DNA of 64,000 bases, from contig RQOL01000374.1 of the NCBI GenBank assembly GCA_013076295.1, forward strand, positions 1,612,001 to 1,676,000, written 5' to 3'. Source of the DNA: Sanderia malayensis (lineage: Eukaryota; Cnidaria; Scyphozoa; Semaeostomeae; Pelagiidae). Numbering within the stretch: position 1 is the first letter of the stretch; the number at the start of each line of letters is the position of its first letter. A model generated the notes under the pieces. That model was not told where the DNA came from, did no database searches, and saw only the letters and a list, made by a program, of their open reading frames with translations. Of this stretch, positions 31,931-41,204 are shown piece by piece. The position numbers and the translations under genes are program-made.

Positions 31931-32626
31931 ATGGAATCAAGTCATACAAAATCTGTTTTATCTATTGATTTTAACGGATTTGAACATTTCCATATTACTA
32001 TGTCAGAATCACCGTATTATGTTCCAAAAGTTCTTGTTAAACCCTCACACCAAAAAGAACTAGACGAACATGTTAATATTGCCGAAAAGTTAGCTAAAGT
32101 GCATATGTTGACTAACATTCAATGTGCAATATCTCCAGTGATTCATGAAGCAGCGGTGACGATTGGAACTGATAAAGGGATAAAATCAATTGCATTTGAA
32201 CTCGGAAATAATGATAATACACTACAACAACTGGGACGCAAAAAGCTTCCATTAGATATTCCCTTCACACTACTATTAGAAGGAGTTAATTTAGAGCATT
32301 TTACATTCGAACTTCTTCGTCAATGGGGGACTATAACCAAAGATCATAACTGTTCGTTACTTAAACGAGTATATTGGCTTTATGATGGTGAACGAGTTTC
32401 AAAGGAAGCTGAATTATACATGAAACAACGTGTATATAGTATTGTGGGAGCTAATGTGACATTTTATGATAAGATGGATACAAAATTCATTTCACAATTG
32501 TATGATTGTGTATTAGTAATGGATCATCCGCTGTCTGATATGGGAAATGTTATTCCAGTAATGGTTATACGAGCTATAAAACATTCGTCAACATTTATTC
32601 GTTGGGTTGGAGGAGAAGAATTTTAA
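31931..32626 (+). CDS. Polinton paralogue family B, copy 1
   Basis: Intact 231-residue protein. It is clearly homologous to the next gene: FHITMSESPYYVPKVLVK versus YHITISDSPNYKPQALIK, LDIPFTLLLEGVNLEHFTFELLRQW versus a near-identical block, and RVYWLYDGER versus QVYWFYNGER. Mostly strand/helix mix, no catalytic motif or membrane segment seen. Unknown function; presence as a pair implies either dosage or divergent partners. Confidence 0.75.
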   Translation: MESSHTKSVLSIDFNGFEHFHITMSESPYYVPKVLVKPSHQKELDEHVNIAEKLAKVHMLTNIQCAISPVIHEAAVTIGTDKGIKSIAFELGNNDNTLQQLGRKKLPLDIPFTLLLEGVNLEHFTFELLRQWGTITKDHNCSLLKRVYWLYDGERVSKEAELYMKQRVYSIVGANVTFYDKMDTKFISQLYDCVLVMDHPLSDMGNVIPVMVIRAIKHSSTFIRWVGGEEF

Positions 32627-32703
32627 AAGAAAGTATATAATAATTATCATTGAACACTAAAATGTTTAGTTAATGTATATATTAATGTTGAAATGTAAGA
32701 TAT

Positions 32704-32729
<26 letters not shown>

Positions 32730-32736
<7 letters not shown>

Positions 32737-32739
32737 CAG
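32730..32739 (+). promoter_or_regulatory. TGATTGACAG decamer (TALE composite site)
   Basis: Exact match at the end of a TGAT microsatellite (32706-32739), 68 bp before the ATG at 32807. Confidence 0.5.
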
Positions 32740-32806
32740 TTCAATTTCTCAATAAATGTGTGTGTGCGTTATTAAGATTTCATTCTTTGCAATAAACTTG
32801 TTTGGC

Positions 32807-33493
32807 ATGGCACCAATAACCTCATATCGAGAAAATGGTTTATTAACTGTTCTTCATGGTGAATGGGATTCTTATCACATCACTATCAGCGACAGTCCAA
32901 ACTATAAGCCACAAGCATTAATAAAAGCTTCAAATCAACCGACTCGCAGCAAGAGTGAAGAATTAGCAAAGATTCATATGTTGACTGATGTTGAATGTAA
33001 AGCTTCACCAATAATACATGAAAGCATTGCGAATATTACTACAAAAGAAGGAGTGGAGAGAGTTCCTTTTATAGCTACTAACACTGAAAATAAACAACGA
33101 CAATTAGGAGATGTAAAGGAACCGTTAAATATTCCCTTCACTCTCTTGTTGGAAGGTATAAATCTACATACATTCAGCTTTGAATTATTCCGTCAATGGA
33201 AGCGAGTTACTAAAGATCTTCACGCTACATTACTGAAACAAGTGTATTGGTTTTATAATGGTGAACGACTTAACGAAAAAAAGAGAATGTTGAAGAACAA
33301 TGTCACAAATGTTCTTGGTAACGAAGTCCATTTTAAAGAGGGGATGGATATGGAGTTTCTCGCTCACCTTAAAGATTGTGTGGTGGTGATAGATCATCCA
33401 CTCTATACCAACAATGATGCAGTTCCAATAATGATTATTCGTGCTATACGTGAAGCTGAAGTATTTGTTCATTGGAGTGGTATGGAAGATTAA
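32807..33493 (+). CDS. Polinton paralogue family B, copy 2
   Basis: 228 residues from ATG 32807 (MAPITSYRENG). An upstream in-frame extension exists, but its sequence (hydrophobic, Cys-rich) has no counterpart in copy 1, so I chose the internal ATG. Shares the core PFTLLLEG.NL..F.FEL.RQW with copy 1 and ends FVHWSGMED where copy 1 ends FIRWVGGEE. Divergence is high enough to mean an old duplication. Confidence 0.75.
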   Translation: MAPITSYRENGLLTVLHGEWDSYHITISDSPNYKPQALIKASNQPTRSKSEELAKIHMLTDVECKASPIIHESIANITTKEGVERVPFIATNTENKQRQLGDVKEPLNIPFTLLLEGINLHTFSFELFRQWKRVTKDLHATLLKQVYWFYNGERLNEKKRMLKNNVTNVLGNEVHFKEGMDMEFLAHLKDCVVVIDHPLYTNNDAVPIMIIRAIREAEVFVHWSGMED

Positions 33494-33530
33494 TAAAAAC
33501 TTTTATGACATTGTTTTACTTATTATATAT

Positions 33531-33967
33531 TCATATATATGTTTTTTCTTGTATATTATGATATGAAGAGAAAAAAACTTTCACCATTTTGAAGAGTGCA
33601 GTATATATGTTATCATATACACCGTCATCTTCAGAATCGTGACATGTGACAACTTTGATCCAGATACAACCTGCAAGTTCAATAGCTGCAAAACAGTGCA
33701 ACAAATGTGGTGAAGTCACATGAAGAAAAGAAAGAATTTGATGTCTTCTGTTCACCATGCGATTCCATTACTTCTTGATCATGGATGTTAAAGAAATTAG
33801 AGACAGACATAACACACTCATCTAAAGATTGATTGTCTTCAGAGGGGTGCGCTATGGCTGCCTCATTACCTTCTTTCACAGAACACAGAGACACACATTA
33901 CTCATCCCCTAAAGATTTTTCATCTTCAGAGGGGTGGGTGATGAGTGCCTCATTCAGAGAATAAATG
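33531..33967 (-). pseudogene. Decayed leftward ORF with internal HPSED repeats
   Basis: On the minus strand two repeats of the form NEA..I.HPSED..SL are visible (DNA about 33895-33955 and 33825-33875), followed by frames 33679-33894 and 33531-33758 in different phases; a TAA separates the repeats. The last frame has a more natural composition (AIELAGCIWIKVVTCHDSEDD). Looks like a small broken gene pointing against its neighbours. No family recognised. Confidence 0.35.
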
Positions 33968-34077
33968 ATTGATTGATTGATTGATAGCTAGACAGGTATG
34001 ATATATTTTATATCTATATAATGATAGGTAACATATATTAATTCTATTCATGTTATAAGTCATCAACGATACACATT

Positions 34078-34596
34078 ATGATTGTTGATATTGCTCCTGA
34101 TGACTATTTATTACGTACGGCCAGACTTATTATTAATATAGAAGATTCAGTTGTTAATATTAATGATGAAGAAAATAATGCGAATGAGCTTGATGAGAAT
34201 AATGAAGATGAGAATGATGAGAATAATGAAGATGAGGATGATGAGAATGATGAAGATGAGGATGATGAGAATGATGCACTATACTGCGATGAAGAAATGG
34301 ATGATAGAATAAGTGATGATACTATATCTATATCAGATACGGATGAAGAAGAAGACGATGAAGAAGATCCTGCTCTTCGTTTAACTGATTCAGAGTACCA
34401 TAGTTTATTATGGAGTTTTTGCAACAACACAGATGATAATATTCCAAATGATGATGATATCGCTGCATATAATGATTCCGATGATGACTATGATGAAGAA
34501 TATGACATCTATGAAGATGGATATATGTACGCTGAAGAAGACATTGAAAGAAATTGGGACCGATTGGAACAGGAAGACGAAGCAAACAATCAATAA
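34078..34596 (+). CDS. Very acidic low-complexity protein, 172 residues
   Basis: MIVDIAPDDYLLRTARLIINI, then long Asp/Glu/Asn repeats (ENDENNEDEDDEND), a short less repetitive island (LTDSEYHSLLWSFCNN) and another acidic tail. Leftward open frames here are artefacts of the same repeats. Possibly a histone-like mimic or transcription-activator-like acidic protein; nothing specific. TGATTGATAG lies 91 bp upstream at 33978-33987. Confidence 0.6.
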   Translation: MIVDIAPDDYLLRTARLIINIEDSVVNINDEENNANELDENNEDENDENNEDEDDENDEDEDDENDALYCDEEMDDRISDDTISISDTDEEEDDEEDPALRLTDSEYHSLLWSFCNNTDDNIPNDDDIAAYNDSDDDYDEEYDIYEDGYMYAEEDIERNWDRLEQEDEANNQ

Positions 34597-34741
34597 GCAA
34601 ATGAATGATGGAATGTCATATTAATGATTGATATATGTCATATTAATGATTGATGTATAACATATTAATGATTATATATATAACACTATATAGTTTTTGA
34701 CTTATTTTTGCGCATATTTACTCGTTGCTGACATAACTATA

Positions 34742-34999
34742 ATGGCGCTTGCAAATGACAAGATGCGAGCAAATCTAAAATGTCTATATTGTGACAAATC
34801 ATTGAACAACTTATCTCGAGAACAAATTCGCGAACATCACAATAGCGATTGTGCACATGACGAACAACATATTCAGAATTGGTTAGCAGAGTTAAGACGG
34901 TATCAAATATCACAGAAAGAAAAAAGAGTGAATTCCATGGATTTAAAATTGATGAAACAACAACAACCAAAGATTGTAATCCACAACAAGAATCATTAG
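34742..34999 (+). CDS. Small zinc-knuckle-like protein
   Basis: From ATG 34742: MALANDKMRANLKCLYCDKS...REHHNSDC, a single C2HC-type knuckle, then a charged helix (QNWLAELRRYQISQKEKR). The stop is at 34999, but a neighbouring phase stays open to 35058 with a repeated LEVE(V/D) pattern, so a frameshift may have removed the real tail. It is the last rightward gene before the convergence point. Confidence 0.5.
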   Translation: MALANDKMRANLKCLYCDKSLNNLSREQIREHHNSDCAHDEQHIQNWLAELRRYQISQKEKRVNSMDLKLMKQQQPKIVIHNKNH

Positions 35000-35045
35000 A
35001 AGTTGAGGTTGATGAAACAAGAGAGCAATTTGAAACATTAGAAGT

Positions 35046-35115
35046 TGAAGACAAATAAACACTATAATAGTTTGTAGATACTTTGTTTGAAATAATAGAT
35101 TTTACAGATGTATAA
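35046..35115. terminator. Convergent gene end with AATAAA
   Basis: Rightward genes end here (AATAAA at 35054-35059 overlapping a stop codon) and the leftward set ends at 35116, leaving about 60 bp. Likely shared polyadenylation zone; inference from arrangement only. Confidence 0.35.
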
Positions 35116-35718
35116 TTATAATTTTTCCACCCAATCTTTAACAAATTGATCGTTTATATAAAATTGAGCGTAATTATTAAATTTGTCTCTATGACTTGCA
35201 TATCTACCAGTTTTAATCACTTTTGGAAAGGTTTGTTCTATAATATATTCTCCTTGATCTGGATTAACACAGGTGTTCATAACATGTAAAAAATAAATAC
35301 AGTATTCTCCACACACTACTGTGTTATAGGCCTGTAATTCACGATGAATTTCTTTAATTTTATATTGTTTATGATTATGGATGCGAGGATATATGTTCTT
35401 TGCAATTTCCATCATATTTTCACAGAAACGTCTAAAAATTTGATTCGGACTCTCTCCGTATGAATCAAAGAAGAAGCATTTACCAATAACATCAAAGTAA
35501 ACTGCTAACCAATGCCCTTCATTTTTATTAACATTTTCAGGAACAAATAATATAAACGACATAGGAAATTCACTATGTAATATATCTTTAAACCAATGTA
35601 AAAATACTTTATCATCTCGAATCAATACTTTCATTTCATCTTGTGTAATAATTCCTTGAAATGTTTCACCTATATTTTTATCATTTTTACAAATTCTGCT
35701 TAAATCCTTTCCATTCAT
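35116..35718 (-). CDS. Adenain-like cysteine protease (maturation protease)
   Basis: 200 residues with the adenovirus-protease/Ulp1 order: GHWLAVYFD (His, Trp), FFFDSYG (Asp), Gln in LQAYNTVVCGEYCIYF and the nucleophile Cys in CGEYC. Length matches adenain (about 200). Such enzymes cleave capsid precursors during virion maturation. Frame is intact, ATG 35718. It is the last gene of the leftward set, next to the capsid gene. Confidence 0.88.
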   Translation of the reverse strand: MNGKDLSRICKNDKNIGETFQGIITQDEMKVLIRDDKVFLHWFKDILHSEFPMSFILFVPENVNKNEGHWLAVYFDVIGKCFFFDSYGESPNQIFRRFCENMMEIAKNIYPRIHNHKQYKIKEIHRELQAYNTVVCGEYCIYFLHVMNTCVNPDQGEYIIEQTFPKVIKTGRYASHRDKFNNYAQFYINDQFVKDWVEKL

Positions 35719-35790
35719 TTTTACTTGAACATTTAGTTTTATTTCTCTAACTACTTATTAAATACTTTTTTGTTAATGTCTTTTTTTTAT

Positions 35791-37227
35791 TTATGGAGCA
35801 TAATCTAATACGATAGCCTTTTCACCAAGGGTTAAATGATTACTAGAATACATAAAGCCAAATGCTACTTGTTTTTTCTTTAAAGTTCCAGGAACTTTAA
35901 TTTGCATTTGTACTTGAGAATTTCTTACATCTACAACTTTCGCTCCATTCTCCATTCTAGTATTTGTTAACTTAAATGCATACAATGCATAACCCTGTGA
36001 TTTTATTCCTTGGTCACCGGAAAATAAAAGGGATTGAACGTCAAGTACGCGCCATAATGCCAACAATGATTCTGTACAATTTTTATAATAAACACTGTGC
36101 ACATTATTTATGAAATTAGTTTGTAATGATATTTCAAATGAATCCCCGTTTTTTTGTGGCAAATGTTGAAAATTAAAGGGATTATGTTGTGTGCTGCCCG
36201 CCCAGATATTATAATCCACAAAACCAATAATGATAATATCCGGAACTTGTCCATCTAATAATTGCACATCAAAACGCGATACATTATCTTGCATTGTCCA
36301 TGTGTTGACATATAATCGCTCCACTCCATATGTTACATCCTCCGCTACTCTCAAAGCATTTAGATATTCTTGATATTTAGGTGGAGTCAAAGTTACTACT
36401 TTCAAAAAAAATTCCATATTTACAATATCCCAATCAAAAGTTCCCCTTTCAGCTTCTGGACATAATACAGCTTCTCTTTGATCAACTCGCTGAAAAGTTA
36501 TTTTCATAGGAACTTGAGCATCAATGTATTGTTGAGCTTTCCAAAAATTTATTTTAGGCAAAAATTGATATTCTACAATTTGACTTTTATTAAACATTCT
36601 ATTTCTTTTTACGCCTTGGGTATTTGAATTTTTGATTTTTGTTTTTTGATCATCATAATATGTAACTTCATATTCATCAAGAACCTGCGCGTCCCATACA
36701 GGTTCATATTCTCCGTTCTGATTCAAACTTAAATTATTATCCACAAAAAAACCTTCTCCTAATTCCAATTTATTTCCTAATGCAAACAATGAATTTTCAA
36801 ATAAATTCGCAGCATACGCATGTGTACGATAATGCCCATTTTGTGATTCAATAATACTCTGATTAGCTTCTATAACAACGTTTTTAAAGAGAGAGTGTGC
36901 CACATTGTTATATGGAATAAATAAATCTTTTTTAGCATTAGTAATCGGTTGGCCTGTTGTAGCATTTACAAGGCGAATTTGCATTTGAAAATAACTTTGG
37001 TTAAAATCATAAAACACTCCCGTGTCTTCTTTAATTTGAAAAATAATATCTCCTTTACTTCTCCCTGGTTGATCATTTAAAGGTGTATATCTTTTTACAC
37101 TTTGATCTTGAATTTCAGCATCCACAAATTCACGCGGATTAAACGCCAATCTTTCATCAACTTCCCCATCTACAGCTGCACCAGCTATTACATCATTCAC
37201 ATTAACGTGTTCACCATCGGCCGCCAT
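35791..37227 (-). CDS. Major capsid protein, hexon-like double jelly roll
   Basis: Intact 478-residue protein. The amino-terminal region (NPREFVDAEIQDQSVKRYTPLND, then FQIKEDTGVFYDFNQSYFQMQI) and the downstream NVAHSLFKNVVIEANQSII are characteristic of Polinton hexon-like capsid proteins, which trimerise to tile an icosahedral shell. Neighbours (protease, pVI-like, penton-like) confirm the morphogenesis module. The intact frame contrasts with the broken polymerase. Confidence 0.88.
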   Translation of the reverse strand: MAADGEHVNVNDVIAGAAVDGEVDERLAFNPREFVDAEIQDQSVKRYTPLNDQPGRSKGDIIFQIKEDTGVFYDFNQSYFQMQIRLVNATTGQPITNAKKDLFIPYNNVAHSLFKNVVIEANQSIIESQNGHYRTHAYAANLFENSLFALGNKLELGEGFFVDNNLSLNQNGEYEPVWDAQVLDEYEVTYYDDQKTKIKNSNTQGVKRNRMFNKSQIVEYQFLPKINFWKAQQYIDAQVPMKITFQRVDQREAVLCPEAERGTFDWDIVNMEFFLKVVTLTPPKYQEYLNALRVAEDVTYGVERLYVNTWTMQDNVSRFDVQLLDGQVPDIIIIGFVDYNIWAGSTQHNPFNFQHLPQKNGDSFEISLQTNFINNVHSVYYKNCTESLLALWRVLDVQSLLFSGDQGIKSQGYALYAFKLTNTRMENGAKVVDVRNSQVQMQIKVPGTLKKKQVAFGFMYSSNHLTLGEKAIVLDYAP

Positions 37228-37306
37228 TGTATAAACTGATTTGATTTATATTCATTCTGAATATATATTATCTTTCATGCGTAAATTTTAAAAATGAGCT
37301 TTAAAT

Positions 37307-37949
37307 TTATCTATCTAAAACATCATATGCTGTATGATATAAACTTCGATATTTTCGAATTAATTTTTTAACTTTTCGTTTTTGTTTTTTAGTTAGTTTT
37401 TTCTCTGGTATTTTACTCAATTTTTTTACTTTTGAGAATACTTTACTAACTGTTGGAGTCGACTTTGATTTTCTTTTTGATTTTGATTTCAAAGATGGTT
37501 TTTTTGTCGATTTTGCATTATACATTAAATGTTTTACATTTGTGGTTGATTTCGGTAATAAAACTGTTGCTGGTGAATCTTCCTTTGCTGCTGTTGGTTT
37601 CATAATACGGCTTTCCGTTTTTACTAATAGCTTGTCCCATTTTTTTTTGTACATGTTGTTTTGCTATTTGTACAGCTTTATTTAACTGATTCTTTGCTAT
37701 ATGAGCTGTTTTTGATTTTACTTTATTTGAAATTGACTTACCGATTTGTTTACTAACATTTGTTACTCCTTTTTTTAATGTTTTACCTATAATATTTGAA
37801 AGTAATCCATGACCTTGTAACTTATTTAATACACCACCACTATACCAATCACGTCTATTATGCTTTGATGGGCTCCAACCTGTAGCTCCTACCGTATAAT
37901 TTATTATACCTGGTGACATTCCAGGGTGAGCTAAATTATATCCATACAT
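37307..37949 (-). pseudogene. pVI/pX-like minor virion protein, frameshifted at a homopolymer
   Basis: The first frame (ATG 37949) gives MYGYNLAHPGMSPGIINYTVG and an amphipathic region (LLSNIIGKTLKKGVTNVSKQIG). At a run of nine A (plus-strand T9, about 37640-37648) the natural composition switches to the overlapping frame 37307-37654, which is strongly basic (SKSKRKSKSTPTVSKVFSKV) and ends YHTAYDVLDR. A single protein of about 210 residues, analogous to adenovirus pVI/pX (membrane lysis, DNA condensation), is the simplest reading. One base of homopolymer error would explain it. Confidence 0.6.
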
Positions 37950-38043
37950 AATGAAATCTTCTTTATAATACTTTCACGTTCAATTTATTATTACTTTCAA
38001 AGCTTATATATAGTTTTTTATAAGTTTTTTTTCAAATTCTTTC

Positions 38044-39301
38044 TTATATTAATCGAAATAATAAATCACAGTATGCTTTTAATACTAATTTTTGTCCTTT
38101 CGAATCTAAAATTGTCATATGAAAGTTTTCCACTTTTTGATTGTTTAAATCACAAAATTCTAATGTTTCTGGTTCATACAATACATAATCATTTTTAATA
38201 TTTGGCGTTAATCGAATTCCTGGTGCAATTGCTAATAAAGGAACACTATTATCTCCAACAAATTGTTCTGTTACATTATTACTATAAATAAAATAATTAT
38301 TCGCATGGACAGCACTACTTTTTTGGGAATTTGTTTTTACTACTTTAGAATATGCTTCACTTTCATTTAACGAGCAACCTTCTGGATAGTAAAATAATGA
38401 ATCTACATTTGGATCTGTCCAATTCATTTCATTATAACAAGCTTCTTCGTACCGTTTCCAAATGATAGCTTTTTTTCATCTAGTGTAACATCTAATACAT
38501 CAAATCCAAAAAAGGAATCATTTCCATACCTATTGCAATATGAATACAAAATGGAGCAATATTGCTAATTTGTATTGTCATTGAGTTTTTTTGTAAATCA
38601 TCTTGTAATGTCCAATTTAAAGCTAATGATAATTTCCATAGATCATCTGGAAAATATGTTGAAAGTAATTTATACTTTTTACTCCCCACTTCAGGAAATT
38701 GTTTAAATAAATACTGTGAAGCTTCTGCAAATGTATATTGATGTCCTGTTGATTTCTCTTTACCAGTCTTAAATTCGTTAAAATCTCGAATTGTATTCAA
38801 TAGCTTTACAATAGATATTATTGTTCCTTCCCCAAATCGTTTTTGCAAATCTTTTGCCACATCAATGCGGAAAATTGGCGCCATAGGTTTGGAAAAATCC
38901 ATATCATACACATTTTGATTTTCTATATCTATATTTGTAATAGCATTATAATAATTCTCAACATAGTTTTTATCATTTTCTTTTCTTGTTGTATACATTA
39001 TTTCTTCTCTTATTGTATTTTTACTTTGATCATGTTTATATTGCTTCCATGCATCCACATATATTTCCACCATCCAATTTTCCACTACATAATTGTTCCC
39101 AATCGGCACTCGTAAACTGTTTACTTCAGCAGTTTTAAAATCAAATACAATTTTTTTTAATGCCACTTGCCATCCGTCAAATGTATCTATAATTAATTCA
39201 TTATTAGTTTGAAGACGATCACTAAATGTTAAAATTGAATTTTTATTTTCGCTATCATAATATCCTTGCAAAATAAAACTATTTTCATTAATAATAGGCA
39301 T
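38044..39301 (-). pseudogene. Penton-like minor capsid protein, copy 2, frameshifted
   Basis: The first frame (38492-39301, ATG 39301) begins ILTFSDRLQTNNELIIDTFDGWQVALKKI, the single-jelly-roll start of Polinton penton proteins (pattern F.D.L.....DGW.VAL..I). The rest (38044-38427) is in another phase, LLAIAPGIRL to NFHMTILDSKGQKLVL, the usual end. Phase changes occur near 38500 and at the A7 run near 38470. Total length would be close to the 428 residues of the copy-1 gene. Confidence 0.65.
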
Positions 39302-39309
39302 ATTGCTTA

Positions 39310-39729
39310 TTAAATAACTTTATCACTAAATGTTCTTATATCATCCGTAAATATAAGTTCTAAATGATTTGCCTGATACGCATATACACTTCTATCTTTT
39401 CCAAACTTTTTCACAAATTCTTGTTCAGAAAAAAATATATTTGTTAATACAGACGGCAAATTAAAAATTTTCTATCCTTCTTTCATAGTATTTTCCCATT
39501 CCACACAATAATTTATCGCTTTTTGCGTTACTAGATCACTACTTGAAATATCTAATAAAGTATGAAAACAATCAGGTGAAAAAAAGATTTTTTCTACGGC
39601 TACTTTTAATTTTCCATTATAATTATGATGAAATAATATTTCATCATTTTCATTACATAATTTAATTTTAGAATTCAAATGTTGAATAAGACGTCTTTCA
39701 ATCATTCTTCTGATGTAATGTATAAACAT
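39310..39729 (-). pseudogene. Unrecognised structural-module protein, frameshifted
   Basis: Starts at ATG 39729 (MFIHYIRRMIERRLIQHL), overlapping the end of the penton-like gene by 28 bp in the manner of compact viral genes. The frame stops at 39472, but the next phase is open from there to a stop at 39310-39312 with compatible composition. About 140 residues in all, mostly charged; no domain recognised. Confidence 0.5.
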
Positions 39730-40988
39730 ATAATTGTTGGAATTTCAGATCGCGCTTTTACATGTGACGTAATTATTTTATTTGATTGATCTTCTCTACT
39801 ATTTATCGGATTAGCAATAATTGATAACCAAAATACTTGAAAGCGTCTTGATATAATATTTGAAAATGCTAACTGTTTAAACTCAATTAATTGATTTACA
39901 AATGTAGCACTATCATTATCTTTATATTCAATAAATATATTTGCTAATGACTGAGACAATACTCCTGATGCAAAATTATAGTTAATTAAATCACAATTTA
40001 ACGAAAATGGTTCTGCGTGTTTTTGAAATAAATGATATGTTGTGTTGGTTGGAATTCCATGTTCTAATCCCTTATATGCAGGAGCTGGATATCCTTCATT
40101 ATATAAATCTGTACTTTTTTCATTATAATTCAAATTTGTCCAAAACATTATATCCATATAGTCATTTGCAAAATTTATATCACTTCCTTTTACATAATTT
40201 CGACCTAACACATAATATGCGTAGCGAGTATTCGGGGCTTTATCACGAATATATGCTAAAAATTGATGTAATTTAATACCATAAATAGATGCCACTTTCA
40301 CATGATATTCATTTACAATCTCCGGAAAATAATCTGTTTTCCAATTATCTATTCCTAGCATTTCTACCATCATTCTTCCAAATCTACACATCATAAATTG
40401 TTGATCTTTTTTAAATCCCATATTTTCTGCAATTTGCATTCCTTGAAACCCAAAATCAAACGTCTCTGCTCCAGGAATTGATTGAACATAAATAATAGAT
40501 TCTTGCGGCCAAATTCCTTCCCCTCCTTCCCAACTTACAAAATTACATTTAAAATGTAAGGGTCTATTTAAAAACTCATTTATTGCCTCAAAACTCCAAT
40601 TTGTTCCTTCATTATTCCATGTTAGAGCCTTATCTCGCTCTATATGAATTCTTGGTAATTGATCCCCTATCCAATTATTTCCACTTGTATTAAACACCTC
40701 ATTATATTTATGATAATCTGTAGCATTGTCAATATCAAATTTATTCTTAAATGCTATACTTTCTGTTTGAAATGGAGAACTAATTCTTTGTGACCAAATA
40801 TATCTCGGATAGTTTATTGATTCATACGGTGGTAATATACATTTAATAACAGCCATTTTCCATTCTTTTGAACTATCAAATGTTATTTTTTCCTTTAATG
40901 ATACACGAAAGTTAGTATTGTTATCATTTATTGAAGCTTTTGCTGATGAAATTGCAACAATTTTTTGTGGTTTTGATGATATCATCAT
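39702..40988 (-). CDS. Penton-like minor capsid protein, copy 1
   Basis: Intact 428-residue protein from the ATGATG at 40988. Amino end NFRVSLKEKITFDSSKEWKMAVIKCILPPYESI fits the penton jelly-roll start and matches the pattern in copy 2 (strand, then W..A...I). The rest is aromatic-rich and contains a carboxyl-terminal QLIEFKQLAFSNIISRRFQVFWLSII similar in layout to the end of copy 2. Probably occupies capsid vertices. Assignment as penton rather than another minor capsid protein is moderate. Confidence 0.6.
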   Translation of the reverse strand: MMISSKPQKIVAISSAKASINDNNTNFRVSLKEKITFDSSKEWKMAVIKCILPPYESINYPRYIWSQRISSPFQTESIAFKNKFDIDNATDYHKYNEVFNTSGNNWIGDQLPRIHIERDKALTWNNEGTNWSFEAINEFLNRPLHFKCNFVSWEGGEGIWPQESIIYVQSIPGAETFDFGFQGMQIAENMGFKKDQQFMMCRFGRMMVEMLGIDNWKTDYFPEIVNEYHVKVASIYGIKLHQFLAYIRDKAPNTRYAYYVLGRNYVKGSDINFANDYMDIMFWTNLNYNEKSTDLYNEGYPAPAYKGLEHGIPTNTTYHLFQKHAEPFSLNCDLINYNFASGVLSQSLANIFIEYKDNDSATFVNQLIEFKQLAFSNIISRRFQVFWLSIIANPINSREDQSNKIITSHVKARSEIPTIICLYITSEE

Positions 40989-41204
40989 GATTCGATGTTA
41001 TCTCGATCTCGCCCTAAATGTTTTTTATGTCTTTCTTCCTCATTAATTCTATTTTCCTCTTTTAAACTATTAAAAAACACTTGTTTTGATATAAAATCAC
41101 TATTTTTTTATTCTTTGTGCATCTTTCACCATTGAATGTTTAATATCTTTCGTTAATACCCATACAGCTTTCCAATATAAAGGTGTTGTCACTAAACTCC
41201 ACTC
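40985..41204 (-). pseudogene. Small ORF between integrase and penton, broken at A-runs
   Basis: A reading with protein-like composition follows the integrase in another phase (TPLYWKAVWVLTKDIKHSM), hits a stop after an A7 run (about 41102-41108), and continues in a third phase (KQVFFNSLKEENRINEEERH) to a TGA that overlaps the penton ATG. It may be an extension of integrase or a separate small gene; the A11 run at 41205-41215 could be where integrase loses phase. Confidence 0.35.

Noticed and set aside
34104..34600. Ser- and His-rich minus-strand ORFs
   Set aside because: Antisense shadows of the GAT/GAA-rich acidic gene on the plus strand.
35116..35718. Host SENP gene rather than viral protease
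   Set aside because: Length near 200 residues, adjacency to the capsid gene and location within the TIRs fit adenain-like maturation proteases.
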